Counted from the first letter of the stretch, positions 8,933-17,948 are shown. The stretch: 64,000 bases of DNA from Rouxiella chamberiensis (GCF_026967475.1 NZ_CP114058.1:1116001-1180000); one strand, 5' to 3'. Numbers and translations: made by a program. Notes: generated by a model not told the origin, from the sequence alone.

Positions 8933-9325
8933 ATGGCATACGCATCTCCGGCAACTGACTACGCAGAAGGAAGGGTCACGCCGAACGTGGCCTGCAAATG
9001 GAAAGACAGCCCCGCGCAGTTTTTGGTCCACGCGACCGAGGCCAGTTGGCGTGCCGGTATCAAAAAGGACGCCGTGCTGGTGGTCAACAAAGCCCGCAAG
9101 CCGGTAGACGGCAGCCTGGTGATTGTTGACCATTAGGGAGAGTTTGAGGTCAAGCGCCTCAAGACGGGTTCCGTGGCGCGCCTCGAGTCGCTGGACAATC
9201 CCGAAGAGGTCCGGTTAATCGCTAGGAGCGATTTGGAAGGAAGCGAAACTATCGTGTGGGGCGTGGTGACGCATATCATCAATGATGCAAGCACCGATGA
9301 GTTTGACGACTGCCCGCTTATCTAA
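8933..9325 (+). pseudogene. UmuD'-like (HumD-type) S24 protein with internal TAG
   Basis: The frame encodes 130 residues beginning MAYASPATDYAEGRV, which matches the start of mature UmuD' (after the self-cleavage site) rather than full UmuD, as in phage P1 HumD. The fold elements follow UmuD: FLVHATEASWRAGIKKDAVLVV carries the serine position and GEFEVKRL the lysine of the Ser-Lys dyad. The C-terminus resembles UmuD (VWGVVTHII). A TAG at 9134-9136 interrupts the frame between VIVDH and GEFEV. Ribosome-binding site GAGG at 8921. No umuC-like gene follows; by family knowledge such proteins act with a Y-family polymerase elsewhere. Confidence 0.75.
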
Positions 9326-9551
9326 CGGGTCAGCCTTGCGGCGCTGGCTGTAGTTTCTCTGATTTTGGTCGCAGGCATGTGGGAGCAGGCCGTTGTCTTT
9401 ATGGCCGTTATGGTGTGGGGCGGTTCATTTGGAGGGCGCCGACTCAAATGCAGACGGCGGCGGCCGATTCGGCAGGCAGTCATGTCGATGTCGTTCAGGC
9501 GATGGTGACTACCGCATGGAATCTGGCCATTGCCAGAGGCGGATATGGGTA
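9326..9551 (+). pseudogene. MFS efflux transporter fragment (NepI-like)
   Basis: A stretch without its own start reads VSLAALAVVSLILVAGMWEQ, then VFMAVMVWGGSFGG and, after a one-base shift at the GGG of 9434-9436, APTQMQTAAADSAG and VVQAMVTTAWNLAIA. These are two adjacent membrane helices and the conserved loop of drug/nucleoside exporters of the DHA1 class. Both ends of the gene are missing. It is sandwiched between the UmuD'-like gene and the GNAT gene, a relic of a rearrangement. Confidence 0.7.
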
Positions 9552-9630
9552 CAGTTTTATTGCCCGTGAAAGAAGAACCGTGCATGGTGATAGAACAGCT
9601 GTTTTAGATACGCTGATACTAGGAGAACTG

Positions 9631-10152
9631 ATGACTGCCCAGCAAGCGCCTCGACTTGAAACAGAACGACTGATTTTGAAGCAATTTACGCTCGACGATT
9701 TTCCAGCACTTATGGCGTGCTGGAGTACTTCTGAAATGGCTAAAATTAATGGCGGTGGGGAACCAACGGCAGAAATAGTTTGGGCCCGCTTGTTACGTTA
9801 TATCGGGCACTGGCACGCTTTAGGGTATGGCTATTGGGCAGTGTTTGAGAAAACGACAGGTCGCTATGCTGGTTCCCTGGGTTTCCAGGATGCTCATCGT
9901 GATATCACACCTGAGTTAAAATACCCTGAGGCTGGATGGGTGTTAAATCCTGAAGTTCGAGGCAAAGGTTATGCCTCTGAAGCTCTGACCGCCGTTTTAC
10001 TATGGGCCGACCAGACATTCTCCTCCCCAGTCTGCTGTATTATTGACGAAGAAAATAAACGTTCAAATTATCTGGCTAAGCGTTTTGGTTTCCAGTTTCA
10101 AGATTATGTTAACTATCGGGGTAAGCAGGTACGCATGCTTGTACGCCAGTAA
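9631..10152 (+). CDS. GNAT-family N-acetyltransferase
   Basis: 173 residues from ATG 9631, with AGGAG nine bases upstream. It has the RimJ/RimL-type start (RLETERLILKQFTLDDFPAL), the acetyl-CoA site motif VLNPEVRGKGYASEAL and the following DEENKRSNYLAKRFGF. Such enzymes acetylate protein N-termini or small amines; the target here is not predictable. No downstream partner in the same operon. Confidence 0.85.
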   Translation: MTAQQAPRLETERLILKQFTLDDFPALMACWSTSEMAKINGGGEPTAEIVWARLLRYIGHWHALGYGYWAVFEKTTGRYAGSLGFQDAHRDITPELKYPEAGWVLNPEVRGKGYASEALTAVLLWADQTFSSPVCCIIDEENKRSNYLAKRFGFQFQDYVNYRGKQVRMLVRQ

Positions 10153-10785
10153 GTAATCAATCCATAAATATAATTTTTTAACGGGTCATTTGAGTCATTA
10201 GTCTTCAAGGGTCTTCGTCGCTTCTGGTTAGTCGAATCTGACCGGCATTTTCATTTCGAAGCTCATTTGGCCCCTGTTGCAAACGGAACGTCCGCTTCTT
10301 GCTCAAAGCAGCCCCTGCTGTTTCCTTGAGCTGCTATGTGTCAAGAGCAGTCATGCACAACCATTTGTCGGCATAGGTGGAAGATAGTGAACGGCTTATT
10401 CCACTCTCATGTTTAAATTCTCTGCAACCGCTCAAGGATATTATTCAATTCCGGAAGCAGAGTGAAATTGGCCAACTGAATAGAGTTGATATTATTCCCC
10501 TATAGAAATTCTTGTATCTGGATACTTAATTTCAGCGGGTCCGCCGCGTCATCCCGGTCAGAATGGCGAAGTGATTATTGATGCTTCGGCAGTCTGAAAG
10601 TGGCGCGCCCCCGGGCGACTGCAAATCCTCACGGCCTGAAAGAGCGAGCCTTTCTGGCGGCCCTCCGTTTAGCCTTTGAAATCGGAAATCACCCGACGGT
10701 GATAAAAGGTCTTCTCAACTCATCCATCCTGCGGTGTACTCTTCGCCGTCAGGGAGGGGTACGCCTGTTACTTGAGGTTTATCCC
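10153..10785. other. Intergenic region in a mobile-element scar
   Basis: This contains repeat copy 10287-10309. From about 10600 an open frame (MARPRATANPHGLKERAFLA...) runs in phase into the ArdC-like stump at 10786; it may be the conserved leader of that gene or a small gene of its own, and I cannot decide. Confidence 0.4.
10287..10309. repeat. Dispersed GTCCGCTT-family repeat, copy 8
   Basis: AACGTCCGCTTCTTGCTCAAAGC, the last copy I found before the min operon. The loop (CTTGCTCA) is the complement of the GAGCGAGAAG-type loop. Confidence 0.6.
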
Positions 10786-10930
10786 GTGAAAAAAGACACA
10801 AAGACGCCACCCAAAAGCCTGCGTCAGGATTTATACCAGCAAATTACCGACAAGATTGTTCTGGCAATAGAAAAGGGCACGTTGCCGTGGCGAAAACCCT
10901 AGCGCACCGGGCAGAGAAACGGTGATCAGG
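10786..10930 (+). pseudogene. ArdC-like antirestriction gene, N-terminal stump
   Basis: From a GTG with GAGGT upstream the frame reads KSLRQDLYQQITDKIVLAIE and GTLPWRKP, the N-terminal signature of ArdC/TraC-type proteins (ssDNA-binding domain before a zincin-like peptidase). It ends at a TAG exactly where the family has the second Trp of PWRKPW; beyond it the frame still reads RTGQRNGD before homology is lost at about 10930. TGG to TAG within CCCTGGC is what deamination at a Dcm site (CCWGG) would give. The rest of the gene is gone, cut at the junction with the ParA stump. Confidence 0.7.
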
Positions 10931-11231
10931 TGCGGGAAATAATACTGTCGGGATCATCAAGGTTGGCAGAGAGCGTCAGAAGCTCGTACAGGCCGCACGG
11001 CGCCTCGTATTCGAGTGCGAACATGCTGCTGGCGGTCGGCTGGATATGGTCGCCGTCAATGAGGAGCGTGCGAAGTCCGGCGTCTGCCGCAAAGCCTGCG
11101 AGGTTGACGGCCTGGGTAGATTTACCTTCTCCGCCCTTGGTGGAGACAATGGCGACTGTCCTTGTAAGGCGAGAACCCAGGGAAGAAGACGAAACCGGGG
11201 CATAGGGTGCTAAAACGGTAGCATTGTTCAT
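10926..11231 (-). pseudogene. ParA-like ATPase of an integrative element, 3'-truncated
   Basis: 101 residues: STKGGEGKSTQAVNLAGFAAD is the deviant Walker A motif of ParA/Soj ATPases, then LLIDGDHIQPTASS and YEAPCGLYELL. The latter parts resemble the ParA encoded at one end of SPI-7/PAPI-type integrative elements (recognition from memory). It stops after DSIISRT, where the family continues for another ~180 residues, so the C-terminal two thirds are lost at the junction facing the ArdC stump. Confidence 0.75.
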
Positions 11232-11384
11232 TTCACATACCTGAATGAGGGTTATTCAAGCGTCTCGATGATCAATAATAAATAGTCACTTTATAAATTT
11301 AAATTTAAGTGGACAGGGGGCTGTAGGCAGGCGTCGGCACGCCAGGATAGGTGGCGTAAAAAAACGCGTTAACTCCTGAAGAAA

Positions 11385-11409
11385 ACCTCCCGTTCGTGAA
11401 ACAGGAGGT
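11385..11409 (-). terminator. Probable rho-independent terminator of minCDE
   Basis: On the minus strand ACCTCC..GTT..AAC..GGAGGT folds into a stem and is followed by TTTTC. It begins 17 bases after the minE stop. Confidence 0.7.
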
Positions 11410-11425
11410 AGTCAGACGGCGTGAG

Positions 11426-11707
11426 TCATTTAGGCGGTACTTCCGACTCGGCCGCCGTTTCAGGTAGCGTAACGTTTAACTCCAAAATGGATATATCGTC
11501 ACCTTTCTGCTCGAACTGAACATGGAGCATTTCAGGGTCAATCTGAATGTACTTACAGATGACCGCCAAAATATCCCTTTTCAAATCGGGCAGATAAGCG
11601 GGTTCGCTGTCCCCGCGACGCCGCTCTGCAACAATAATCTGTAGCCGTTCCTTGGCTATATTCGCTGTCTGTTTTTTGCGGGACAAAAAGAAATCTAACA
11701 AGGCCAT
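11426..11707 (-). CDS. minE: MinE, cell-division topological factor
   Basis: 93 residues. The N-terminal amphipathic helix ([20 protein letters not shown]) binds the membrane and contains the MinD-contact region ([12 protein letters not shown]); the C-terminal topological-specificity domain follows. MinE displaces MinC and stimulates the MinD ATPase, driving pole-to-pole oscillation. It is the last gene of minC-minD-minE, with three bases to minD. In E. coli rnd lies beyond minE; here that flank is the mobile-element scar. Confidence 0.97.
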   Translation of the reverse strand: MALLDFFLSRKKQTANIAKERLQIIVAERRRGDSEPAYLPDLKRDILAVICKYIQIDPEMLHVQFEQKGDDISILELNVTLPETAAESEVPPK

Positions 11708-11710
11708 GGC

Positions 11711-12523
11711 TTATCCCCCAAACAGGCGTTTCAGGAAACTCTTCTTCTCTTCCTCGATAAAACGGAACGCACGTTCTTCACCCAGCAAACGACTGACGGT
11801 GTCGTCGTACGCCTTACCTGCGTCGGATTCCTGGTCCAGAATGACCGGCTCGCCCTGGTTGGACGCACGCAGTACGGACTGATCTTCAGGAATAACGCCA
11901 ACCAGTGGAATGCGCAGGATTTCCAGCACATCTTCCATGCTCAGCATGTCGCCACGGCTTACGCGGCCCGGGTTGTAACGGGTAAGAAGCAGGTGTTCCT
12001 TGATAGGATCCTGACCCTTTTCGGCACGGCGGGATTTTGAAGACAAAATACCTAGAATGCGGTCGGAGTCACGAACGGAAGAGACTTCAGGGTTGGTAGT
12101 GATGACGGCTTCATCGGCAAAATAGAGTGCCATGAGGGCGCCGGTTTCGATACCTGCCGGAGAGTCACAGACGATGAAATCGAAATCCATCTCGGCGAGG
12201 TCATTCAGGATTTTCTCGACGCCATCACGGGTCAGCGCGTCTTTGTCGCGCGTCTGCGAGGCCGGGAGAATATACAGGTTTTCGGTGCGTTTATCTTTGA
12301 TAAGCGCTTGATTCAGCGTGGCATCGCCCTGAATCACATTGACAAAATCATACACAACGCGACGTTCGCAACCCATGATCAGGTCGAGATTACGTAAACC
12401 GATATCGAAATCAATGACGACGGTTTTTTTGCCTTTTTGGGCAAGGCCGGTAGCGATGGCTGCGCTTGAAGTAGTCTTGCCAACGCCCCCTTTACCCGAT
12501 GTAACAACAATAATGCGTGCCAT
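11711..12523 (-). CDS. minD: MinD, septum-site-determining ATPase
   Basis: 270 residues from MARIIVVTSGKGG; the in-frame upstream extension lacks a plausible start site. Deviant Walker A GKGGVGKTTSS, the DFDIGLRNLD switch region and the C-terminal membrane-targeting helix FIEEEKKSFLKRLFGG are all present. ATP-bound MinD dimerises on the inner membrane and recruits MinC, keeping the Z-ring at midcell. It lies 83 bp downstream of minC in the same operon. Confidence 0.98.
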   Translation of the reverse strand: MARIIVVTSGKGGVGKTTSSAAIATGLAQKGKKTVVIDFDIGLRNLDLIMGCERRVVYDFVNVIQGDATLNQALIKDKRTENLYILPASQTRDKDALTRDGVEKILNDLAEMDFDFIVCDSPAGIETGALMALYFADEAVITTNPEVSSVRDSDRILGILSSKSRRAEKGQDPIKEHLLLTRYNPGRVSRGDMLSMEDVLEILRIPLVGVIPEDQSVLRASNQGEPVILDQESDAGKAYDDTVSRLLGEERAFRFIEEEKKSFLKRLFGG

Positions 12524-12606
12524 GTAAAGATTCCTTGTCAAAGGTCGTAGTGTCTGCCAGATGCCCATCGTAATCGTTTTACGTCAGGTAAAAGTTGAGC
12601 AGAGAC

Positions 12607-13305
12607 TTAAAATAGGGGTTGTACGGTTAACACATTATCCAGAAGACTCAGTTTCGCGGCCTGTCCGAAATAGCTGGACGGGATTTGATCGCTCAACCAG
12701 TACTGGCCGGCAATGGAAACCAATTCTGCGCCGAGATAGGTGCAAAAAATCTGACAATTCGTATCACCCGCAGCGCCAGCCAAAGCTCGGCCGCGCATCA
12801 TGCCGTAAATATGTATATTGCCGTCGGCAATAAGCTCGGCACCGGCGCTCACGCTGCTGGTTACAATAAGGTCGCTGTTACGGGCATAAATTTGTTGGCC
12901 TGAACGGACTGGCGTACTGACAATCCGCGTTTTGGCAGGTGCATTATCCGGCACGGCAGGAACCGGCTCCGGAAGCGCTTCGGCGGCCATACGCTTGGCC
13001 CGGCCTTCGCTGATTAGCGGTAAGCCTGTAAGGGCAATGGCGCGCTTTTGCTGCTCGTCTTTGCAACCACTGATGCCTACAACGCGAAAGCCTGCAGAAA
13101 CGACAGCCTGTTGAATGTTTTTCCAGTCTGCATCGCCTTTCAGCGCTGCAACATTAATAACAACAGGGGCATTTTTCAGAAAAGCAGGCGCTTGCTCTAC
13201 TTTTTCCTGTAATGCCTGATGAATAACCTTGGGTTCTGCACTGTATAAATGCACAACTGATAAGGTAAAACTGCTGCCTTTTAGTTCTATTGGCGATTGT
13301 GACAT
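12607..13305 (-). CDS. minC: MinC, FtsZ-ring inhibitor
   Basis: 232 residues. The N-terminal FtsZ-binding domain ([17 protein letters not shown]) is followed by a Pro/Ala-rich linker near residues 105-125 and the C-terminal beta-helix that dimerises and binds MinD ([31 protein letters not shown], given here only as the region of residues ~138-168). First gene of the min operon. It is divergent from ycgL, as in E. coli. Confidence 0.97.
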   Translation of the reverse strand: MSQSPIELKGSSFTLSVVHLYSAEPKVIHQALQEKVEQAPAFLKNAPVVINVAALKGDADWKNIQQAVVSAGFRVVGISGCKDEQQKRAIALTGLPLISEGRAKRMAAEALPEPVPAVPDNAPAKTRIVSTPVRSGQQIYARNSDLIVTSSVSAGAELIADGNIHIYGMMRGRALAGAAGDTNCQIFCTYLGAELVSIAGQYWLSDQIPSSYFGQAAKLSLLDNVLTVQPLF

Positions 13306-13441
13306 CTATCCTGACTCAGCCTCAGCAACTTTAATTCCCCGGAATACCACACGGGGGGCGATATTCCTATGTACGCTATGCATGGTATAGTTACAGCTAT
13401 ATCTAGGCAAGCCACCGATCTAATAAAATAGAGTTAAAAAA

Positions 13442-13713
13442 ATGTTTTGTGCAATTTATAGAAGCAGTAAGCGCGATCAGACCTACCTGTATGTCGAAAA
13501 AAAGACGATTTCTCTCAGGTTCCTGAAGAATTGATGAAAAGTTTTGGTAAACCGGATTTTGCCATGATGCTAAACCTCGCCACGCGCGAGAAACTGGCCT
13601 CCGCCGATATCGAAAAAGTTAAGCAGTCGTTAACTGAACAGGGCTATTATCTGCAAGTTCCGCCTCCTGTCGAAAATCTGCTGAACCGACATCTAAACAC
13701 AAATAACCAATAA
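13442..13713 (+). CDS. ycgL: YcgL-domain protein (one frameshift)
   Basis: A 90-residue YcgL-family protein when corrected: [20 protein letters not shown], then [20 protein letters not shown] and [16 protein letters not shown]. The break lies in the A7 run at 13497-13503; an eighth A restores [12 protein letters not shown]. The family is small, cytosolic and of unknown function, and its position divergent from minC is conserved. Because it is a stable core gene, a sequencing error is the likeliest cause. Confidence 0.9.
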
Positions 13714-13858
13714 TCAGATTATTCTAGGGAAAATCCGACAATTCCCGTCTTTCACGAAAATGAGAGGCGGGCACCTTGCAATCAATCTCGCTCTGCTGCA
13801 CGTTAATCACTGTATTTAGGCAATTTGCCAATAGATTATCTGGAAAAGGAAGAGTGCG

Positions 13859-15057
13859 ATGAGGATGAAGTTATCGATTTTAACCCTTTCAATGGGTGCC
13901 ATATTGTTGGGCAGCGGTGCGAGCGTCTTTGCCGAAGGCGATGTGACCCCTCTGGCACAGCGTCTCCTTTCACGGCAACGCCTTCCAGTTCTCCGGCCAA
14001 AAGCCCGTTTTCCGCAGACTCTCAACCTTCCGGGTCGACAACGACCGAATCAGGCTCGACAAGTTCTGCGCCTTCTACCTCCATACCTGCGTCCAAACCG
14101 GATAACGGAGAAACCACGCTTGCGACGGAAGGTCGTGATCCTGCCGAATTTCCTGCTTATGTCGAGCAGTTGAAGGCGCAGGCCAAACAGCAGGGCATCA
14201 GTCAGCAGACCATCGATTCGGCGTTTGCCACTGTCCATTTCGTTGACCACGCAATAAGCTCCGACAAGAACCAGCTCGAAAACAAGGTCACGCTGGATGA
14301 CTATTTGCGCCGCGTACTGACTGACACCAAAATCAGTGAGGGACAGGAACTGTTCCGGCAAAATAGCAGTGCTCTGCAAAAAGCGAGCACGCGCTATGGC
14401 GTACAGCCGCAATATATTATGGCGCTGTGGGGCATGGAGAGCAGTTACGGCAAAATCCAGGGCAAGGATGATGTGGTGTCGGCATTGGCTACTCTGGCCT
14501 TTGAAGGGCGTCGTGAAGCCTTCTTTACCAAGGAGTTGATGGCGTCACTTAAAATTATAGATCAGGGCAAAGCCACCAGTGACATGCTGAAAGGCTCCTG
14601 GGCCGGCGCGATGGGGCAGTCGCAGTTTATGCCTAGCTCCTATCTTCGCTACGGCGCGGATGGCGACGGCGACGGTAAAATCGATATCTGGAATAACACC
14701 GATGATGTCTATGCATCGACCGCCAATTATCTATCGACCGAAGGGTGGAAAAACAACCAGCCCTGGGGGCAGGAAATCCAGTTGCCTGCCAATTTTGACG
14801 ACAACCAGTTAGGCACCAAAAATAACCAGATGCGCAGTGTCAGTCAGTGGCAGCAGCAGGGCATTGTCGCCGCCGACGGTAAACCTTTACCGACTTCTGT
14901 GACGCGTGCCTGGATTATCAAGCCCGATTCCGATCAGGGACGCGCCTTTATGGTTTACGATAATTTCAGGACGATCATGCACTGGAATCGTTCTTATTAC
15001 TTTGCCATCAGCGTCGGCATGCTGGCGGATGATATTGCCGCCACTCCGGCGCAATAA
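13859..15057 (+). CDS. Lytic murein transglycosylase, MltB family (one frameshift)
   Basis: The start at 13859 follows AAAGGAAGA. A signal peptide (KLSILTLSMGAILLGSGASVFA) leads into a Ser/Thr/Pro-rich linker (~residues 30-85) and an SLT_2 catalytic domain. ALWGMESSYGKIQG carries the catalytic Glu, and GSWAGAMGQSQFMPSSYLRYG and DGDGKIDIWNN are family hallmarks. The enzyme cleaves the glycan strand of peptidoglycan to 1,6-anhydro-MurNAc in the periplasm. The C4 run at 13947-13950 needs a fifth C to join VTP to SGTASPFT, giving 399 residues. No lipobox, so it is probably soluble. Confidence 0.88.
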
Positions 15058-15119
15058 TTATCCGGGTCAGCGTAATCATTGCCGCGCACGGCTCACGATA
15101 AACAATAAGGGAGAAGCCT

Positions 15120-15776
15120 ATGTATCAGCATCGTGATTGGCACGGATCGCTTCTGGATTTACCCGTAAGTAAAGTGGTCTGCGTCGGCAATAATTATAGC
15201 GACCACATTAAAGAGATGGGCGGCGAGAAAAGCGTCGAACCTTTGGTCTTTATCAAACCCGAAACGGCGCTATGCGATATATTGCAACCCATCGCCATCC
15301 CGAAAGAGCTGGGAGCGGTGCATTATGAAATCGAATTGGCGGTATTAATCGGTTCTCCTCTAAAACAGGCGACGGAAGAACGGGTCAAAGAGGCCATTGC
15401 CGGTTATGGCGTAGCGCTGGATTTAACCTTGCGTGACCTTCAGACGTTCTTTATCAAACAGGGGCAACCCTGGGACAAGGCAAAAGGATTTGATGGTTCC
15501 TGTCCGTTATCCGGTTTTATTCCTGCCGCCGACTTTGGCGACGCGCAGGAGGCTGAGTTAATACTTTCGGTCAACGGCGATATTCGCCAGCAGGGCAATA
15601 CGCGCGATATGATTACGCCTGTGGTGCCGCTTATTGCTTATATGAGCCGCTTTTTTACGCTGCGGGCAGGGGATGTTATCATCACCGGAACACCCAAAGG
15701 CGTCGGACCGATTACGGCGGGCGACCGTCTCGAAGTTTCACTCAATGGCAGGACATTGACTTCCCGTATCATTTAA
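15120..15776 (+). CDS. ycgM: YcgM, fumarylacetoacetate-hydrolase-family protein
   Basis: 218 residues. It has the FAH fold metal site: VHYEIELAVLIG supplies the two glutamates, and ALDLTLRDLQ the aspartate, with the KGFDGSCPLSGF and GTPKGVGPI loops. Family members hydrolyse or decarboxylate beta-diketo or 2-oxo acids such as acylpyruvate or oxaloacetate. It lies between the transglycosylase and ycgN on the same strand, as in E. coli (ycgL-ycgM-ycgN). Confidence 0.93.
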   Translation: MYQHRDWHGSLLDLPVSKVVCVGNNYSDHIKEMGGEKSVEPLVFIKPETALCDILQPIAIPKELGAVHYEIELAVLIGSPLKQATEERVKEAIAGYGVALDLTLRDLQTFFIKQGQPWDKAKGFDGSCPLSGFIPAADFGDAQEAELILSVNGDIRQQGNTRDMITPVVPLIAYMSRFFTLRAGDVIITGTPKGVGPITAGDRLEVSLNGRTLTSRII

Positions 15777-15870
15777 GGGGAGATAGGCGTCTTAAATCGC
15801 CCCTTTGCTTGCATCTCGGGGCCAAAGCGTCTATATAGTCTGCCTCTTTTTATTAAAACCGGATGTCACT

Positions 15871-16332
15871 ATGACTGAACCCATGGCTCAACCCGCTTTC
15901 TGGCAGCAAAAAACGCTGTCCGAAATGACAGACACTGAATGGGAAGCACTGTGCGACGGTTGTGGGCAATGCTGTTTACACAAGTTAATTGATGAAGACA
16001 CGGACGAAATTTACTTCACCAACGTTGCCTGCAACCAGTTGAATATAAAATCGTGCCAGTGCCGCAATTACGAGAACCGTTTCTCGCTGGAAGAAGATTG
16101 CATCAAGTTGACGCGCGAAAACCTCACCAAGTTTGACTGGCTACCGCCAACCTGCGCTTATCGGTTAATCGGCGAGGGTAAAGATTTGCTGCCCTGGCAT
16201 CCGCTTTTGCATAAAGACTCCAAATCGGCCATGCATGGTGCGCGTATTTCCGTGCGACATATCGCCGTGCGCGAAGATGATGTTGAAGACTGGCAAGACC
16301 ACATCTTAAACAAGCCACAGTGGGCGAGATAA
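15871..16332 (+). CDS. ycgN: YcgN, YkgJ-type cysteine-cluster protein
   Basis: 153 residues from the ATG at 15871. It has the conserved cysteine cluster [12 protein letters not shown], then VACNQL, SCQCRNY and EEDCIKL, and PPTCAYRL. This is a Fe-S or zinc-binding motif pattern of UPF0260/YkgJ proteins. Cellular role unknown. A strong terminator hairpin follows 80 bp downstream. Confidence 0.93.
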   Translation: MTEPMAQPAFWQQKTLSEMTDTEWEALCDGCGQCCLHKLIDEDTDEIYFTNVACNQLNIKSCQCRNYENRFSLEEDCIKLTRENLTKFDWLPPTCAYRLIGEGKDLLPWHPLLHKDSKSAMHGARISVRHIAVREDDVEDWQDHILNKPQWAR

Positions 16333-16403
16333 CGCGTCACAGTCAATCACGCGTTAAGTATTGTCGAAATTAATTGCCATGATGCTTAACTGAGACTGAT
16401 ATA

Positions 16404-16432
16404 AAAAAACCCACCGGCCGGTGGGTTTTTTA
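16404..16432. terminator. Bidirectional rho-independent terminator
   Basis: CCCACCGGCCGGTGGG is flanked by A6 and T6 runs. It serves ycgN from the left and the small lipoprotein gene from the right. Confidence 0.9.
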
Positions 16433-16449
16433 TTGACTGCGCAAGGCTT

Positions 16450-16581
16450 CTAGCGACGATGGCCGCCGCCATGATGGTACCCGCCGCCATGACCGCCGCC
16501 GTGGTAATAGCCCGGCCAGATACAGCCATTAAGAGAAACGACAACAGCCAGCACGCCTACGATTTTTAGTATATTTTTCAT
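16450..16581 (-). CDS. 43-residue Gly/His-rich small lipoprotein
   Basis: Starts at ATG 16581 with a strong GGAGG seven bases upstream; the longer in-frame extension is not plausible. A signal segment (ILKIVGVLAVVVSLNGC) ends in lipobox LNGC, leaving a mature peptide of about 24 residues: WPGYYHGGGHGGGYHHGGGHRR. Repeated His-Gly-Gly-Gly units suggest metal binding (Zn, Ni or Cu) at the envelope (inference). The gene is isolated between two terminators. Similar tiny proteins occur in enterobacteria as unnamed lipoproteins. Confidence 0.75.
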   Translation of the reverse strand: MKNILKIVGVLAVVVSLNGCIWPGYYHGGGHGGGYHHGGGHRR

Positions 16582-16659
16582 GATGTACCTCCAGTAACTT
16601 AATACCTCAAGTTTCCCAGAAACCATGAAATTAACTATCAACTTAATCTTAAAACGCAT

Positions 16660-16683
16660 AAAAAAACCCACCAAGGTGGTGGG
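16660..16683 (-). terminator. Rho-independent terminator downstream of pmrB
   Basis: On the minus strand CCCACC-ACCTT-GGTGGG is followed by T7. It separates the pmrAB transcript from the small lipoprotein gene. Confidence 0.8.
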
Positions 16684-16867
16684 CGGAAAAGAATATCCAA
16701 AATTTACACACATTTGCTAATTTAGCATCTGAATGATAACACTGCGCAACTATAACTAAGGTTTAAAAAATGTAAGGTTATATTAAATTTTACAGCACCT
16801 TGCTATAAGTTTTACTTAAGTTACAGATATCAAGACAGTCCGATCTGCTAATCTTGCTCTCGTGATA

Positions 16868-17948
16868 TTAGACATTATTAAAGGCCACCCGCGCTCGGCA
16901 GCCGGTTAGCGGAGTGCGATTTTCAAGAAAAAAGTGCCCCCGGTGCAACTGCACAATGCGGGTCACGATACTTAACCCCAGACCTATTCCGCCATATCGG
17001 CTGTCCATGCGGACAAAAGCCTTGCTCAGTTCGCCGCTTTTACTCTCGTCAATGCCCGGACCTTCATCCTCGACGCGTAATTGGGGAGAGGCTCCGTTTA
17101 GCAAACGGATGAAAATAGTCGAGTTTTCAGGGCTGTAGCGGTAGGCGTTTTCGACCAGATTTCTCAGCAAAACGCGCAGCAGGGTGGAATCCCCCATCAC
17201 CGTAAACTCCTGGTCGAGTTCAACAGACAGTGTCTGGTGGCGCTGGGCCACCATCATTCTCAATTCGTTTTCCATCGGCTGAACCACATCGCGGGCCATG
17301 AGGACATGCTCGTAATTCCCGGAAGTGAACGACTGTCCCACTCGCGCCAACTGAAGCAACTGGGAAACGCTGTTGGTCATCTGATCAAGACGTTGAATCA
17401 GAGGCTTAACGTCAATCTTCTGATTTTTTTCAAACAGTTCGAGATGCAGCCGGAGTCCGGCAAGCGGGGTGCGCAACTCGTGGGCCACGTCGGCAGTAAA
17501 GAGACGTTCACGCTCGAGGCTGACCGTGATACGCGACACCAGCCGGTTGATGGCCTGCGTAACGGCATCTACTTCGCGCACGGTACTGTGATAATCGACG
17601 GGGTTTAAATCGTCCTCGTCACGATTTTCGAGATGGACTCTCAGCTCGGAAAGAGGACGGGTTATCCATTTTATGGCCTGCAAGCAAAGCACCAGCGCCA
17701 GCGCAATCATGATAAGGCTTGGCAACGCCAGACTGGCGACGGCCTCATGGATCTCTTTCTTGACGTGCCGCTGCTCGTTGATATGTTGCAGCGAGGCCTG
17801 CACCAGCAGCTGAATCTGTTCCTTGCTTTCATGCCACAGCCACGCAACGCTGATAATCTGGCAGAACCAGCAAGATTAACCCGATGGCCACCAGCAAACG
17901 GAAGCTCAGGGTGGTACTTTTTTGTTGCAAGGTCGTTTTCAGACTCAT
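16868..17948 (-). CDS. pmrB: PmrB/BasS-like sensor histidine kinase (one frameshift)
   Basis: Corrected length 359. Two membrane segments (near residues 15-40 and [18 protein letters not shown]) flank a very short periplasmic loop; a HAMP-like region follows, then the H-box [15 protein letters not shown] with the autophosphorylated His, the N-box [11 protein letters not shown] and the G-boxes DEGPGID and GGIGLGLSI. The frame breaks at 17867-17868, where one base must be removed (minus strand CTGGTTCTG to CTGTTCTG) to join ILL to [15 protein letters not shown]. Start overlaps the pmrA stop by ATGA. In relatives PmrAB controls LPS modification in response to Fe3+ and low pH. Confidence 0.85.
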
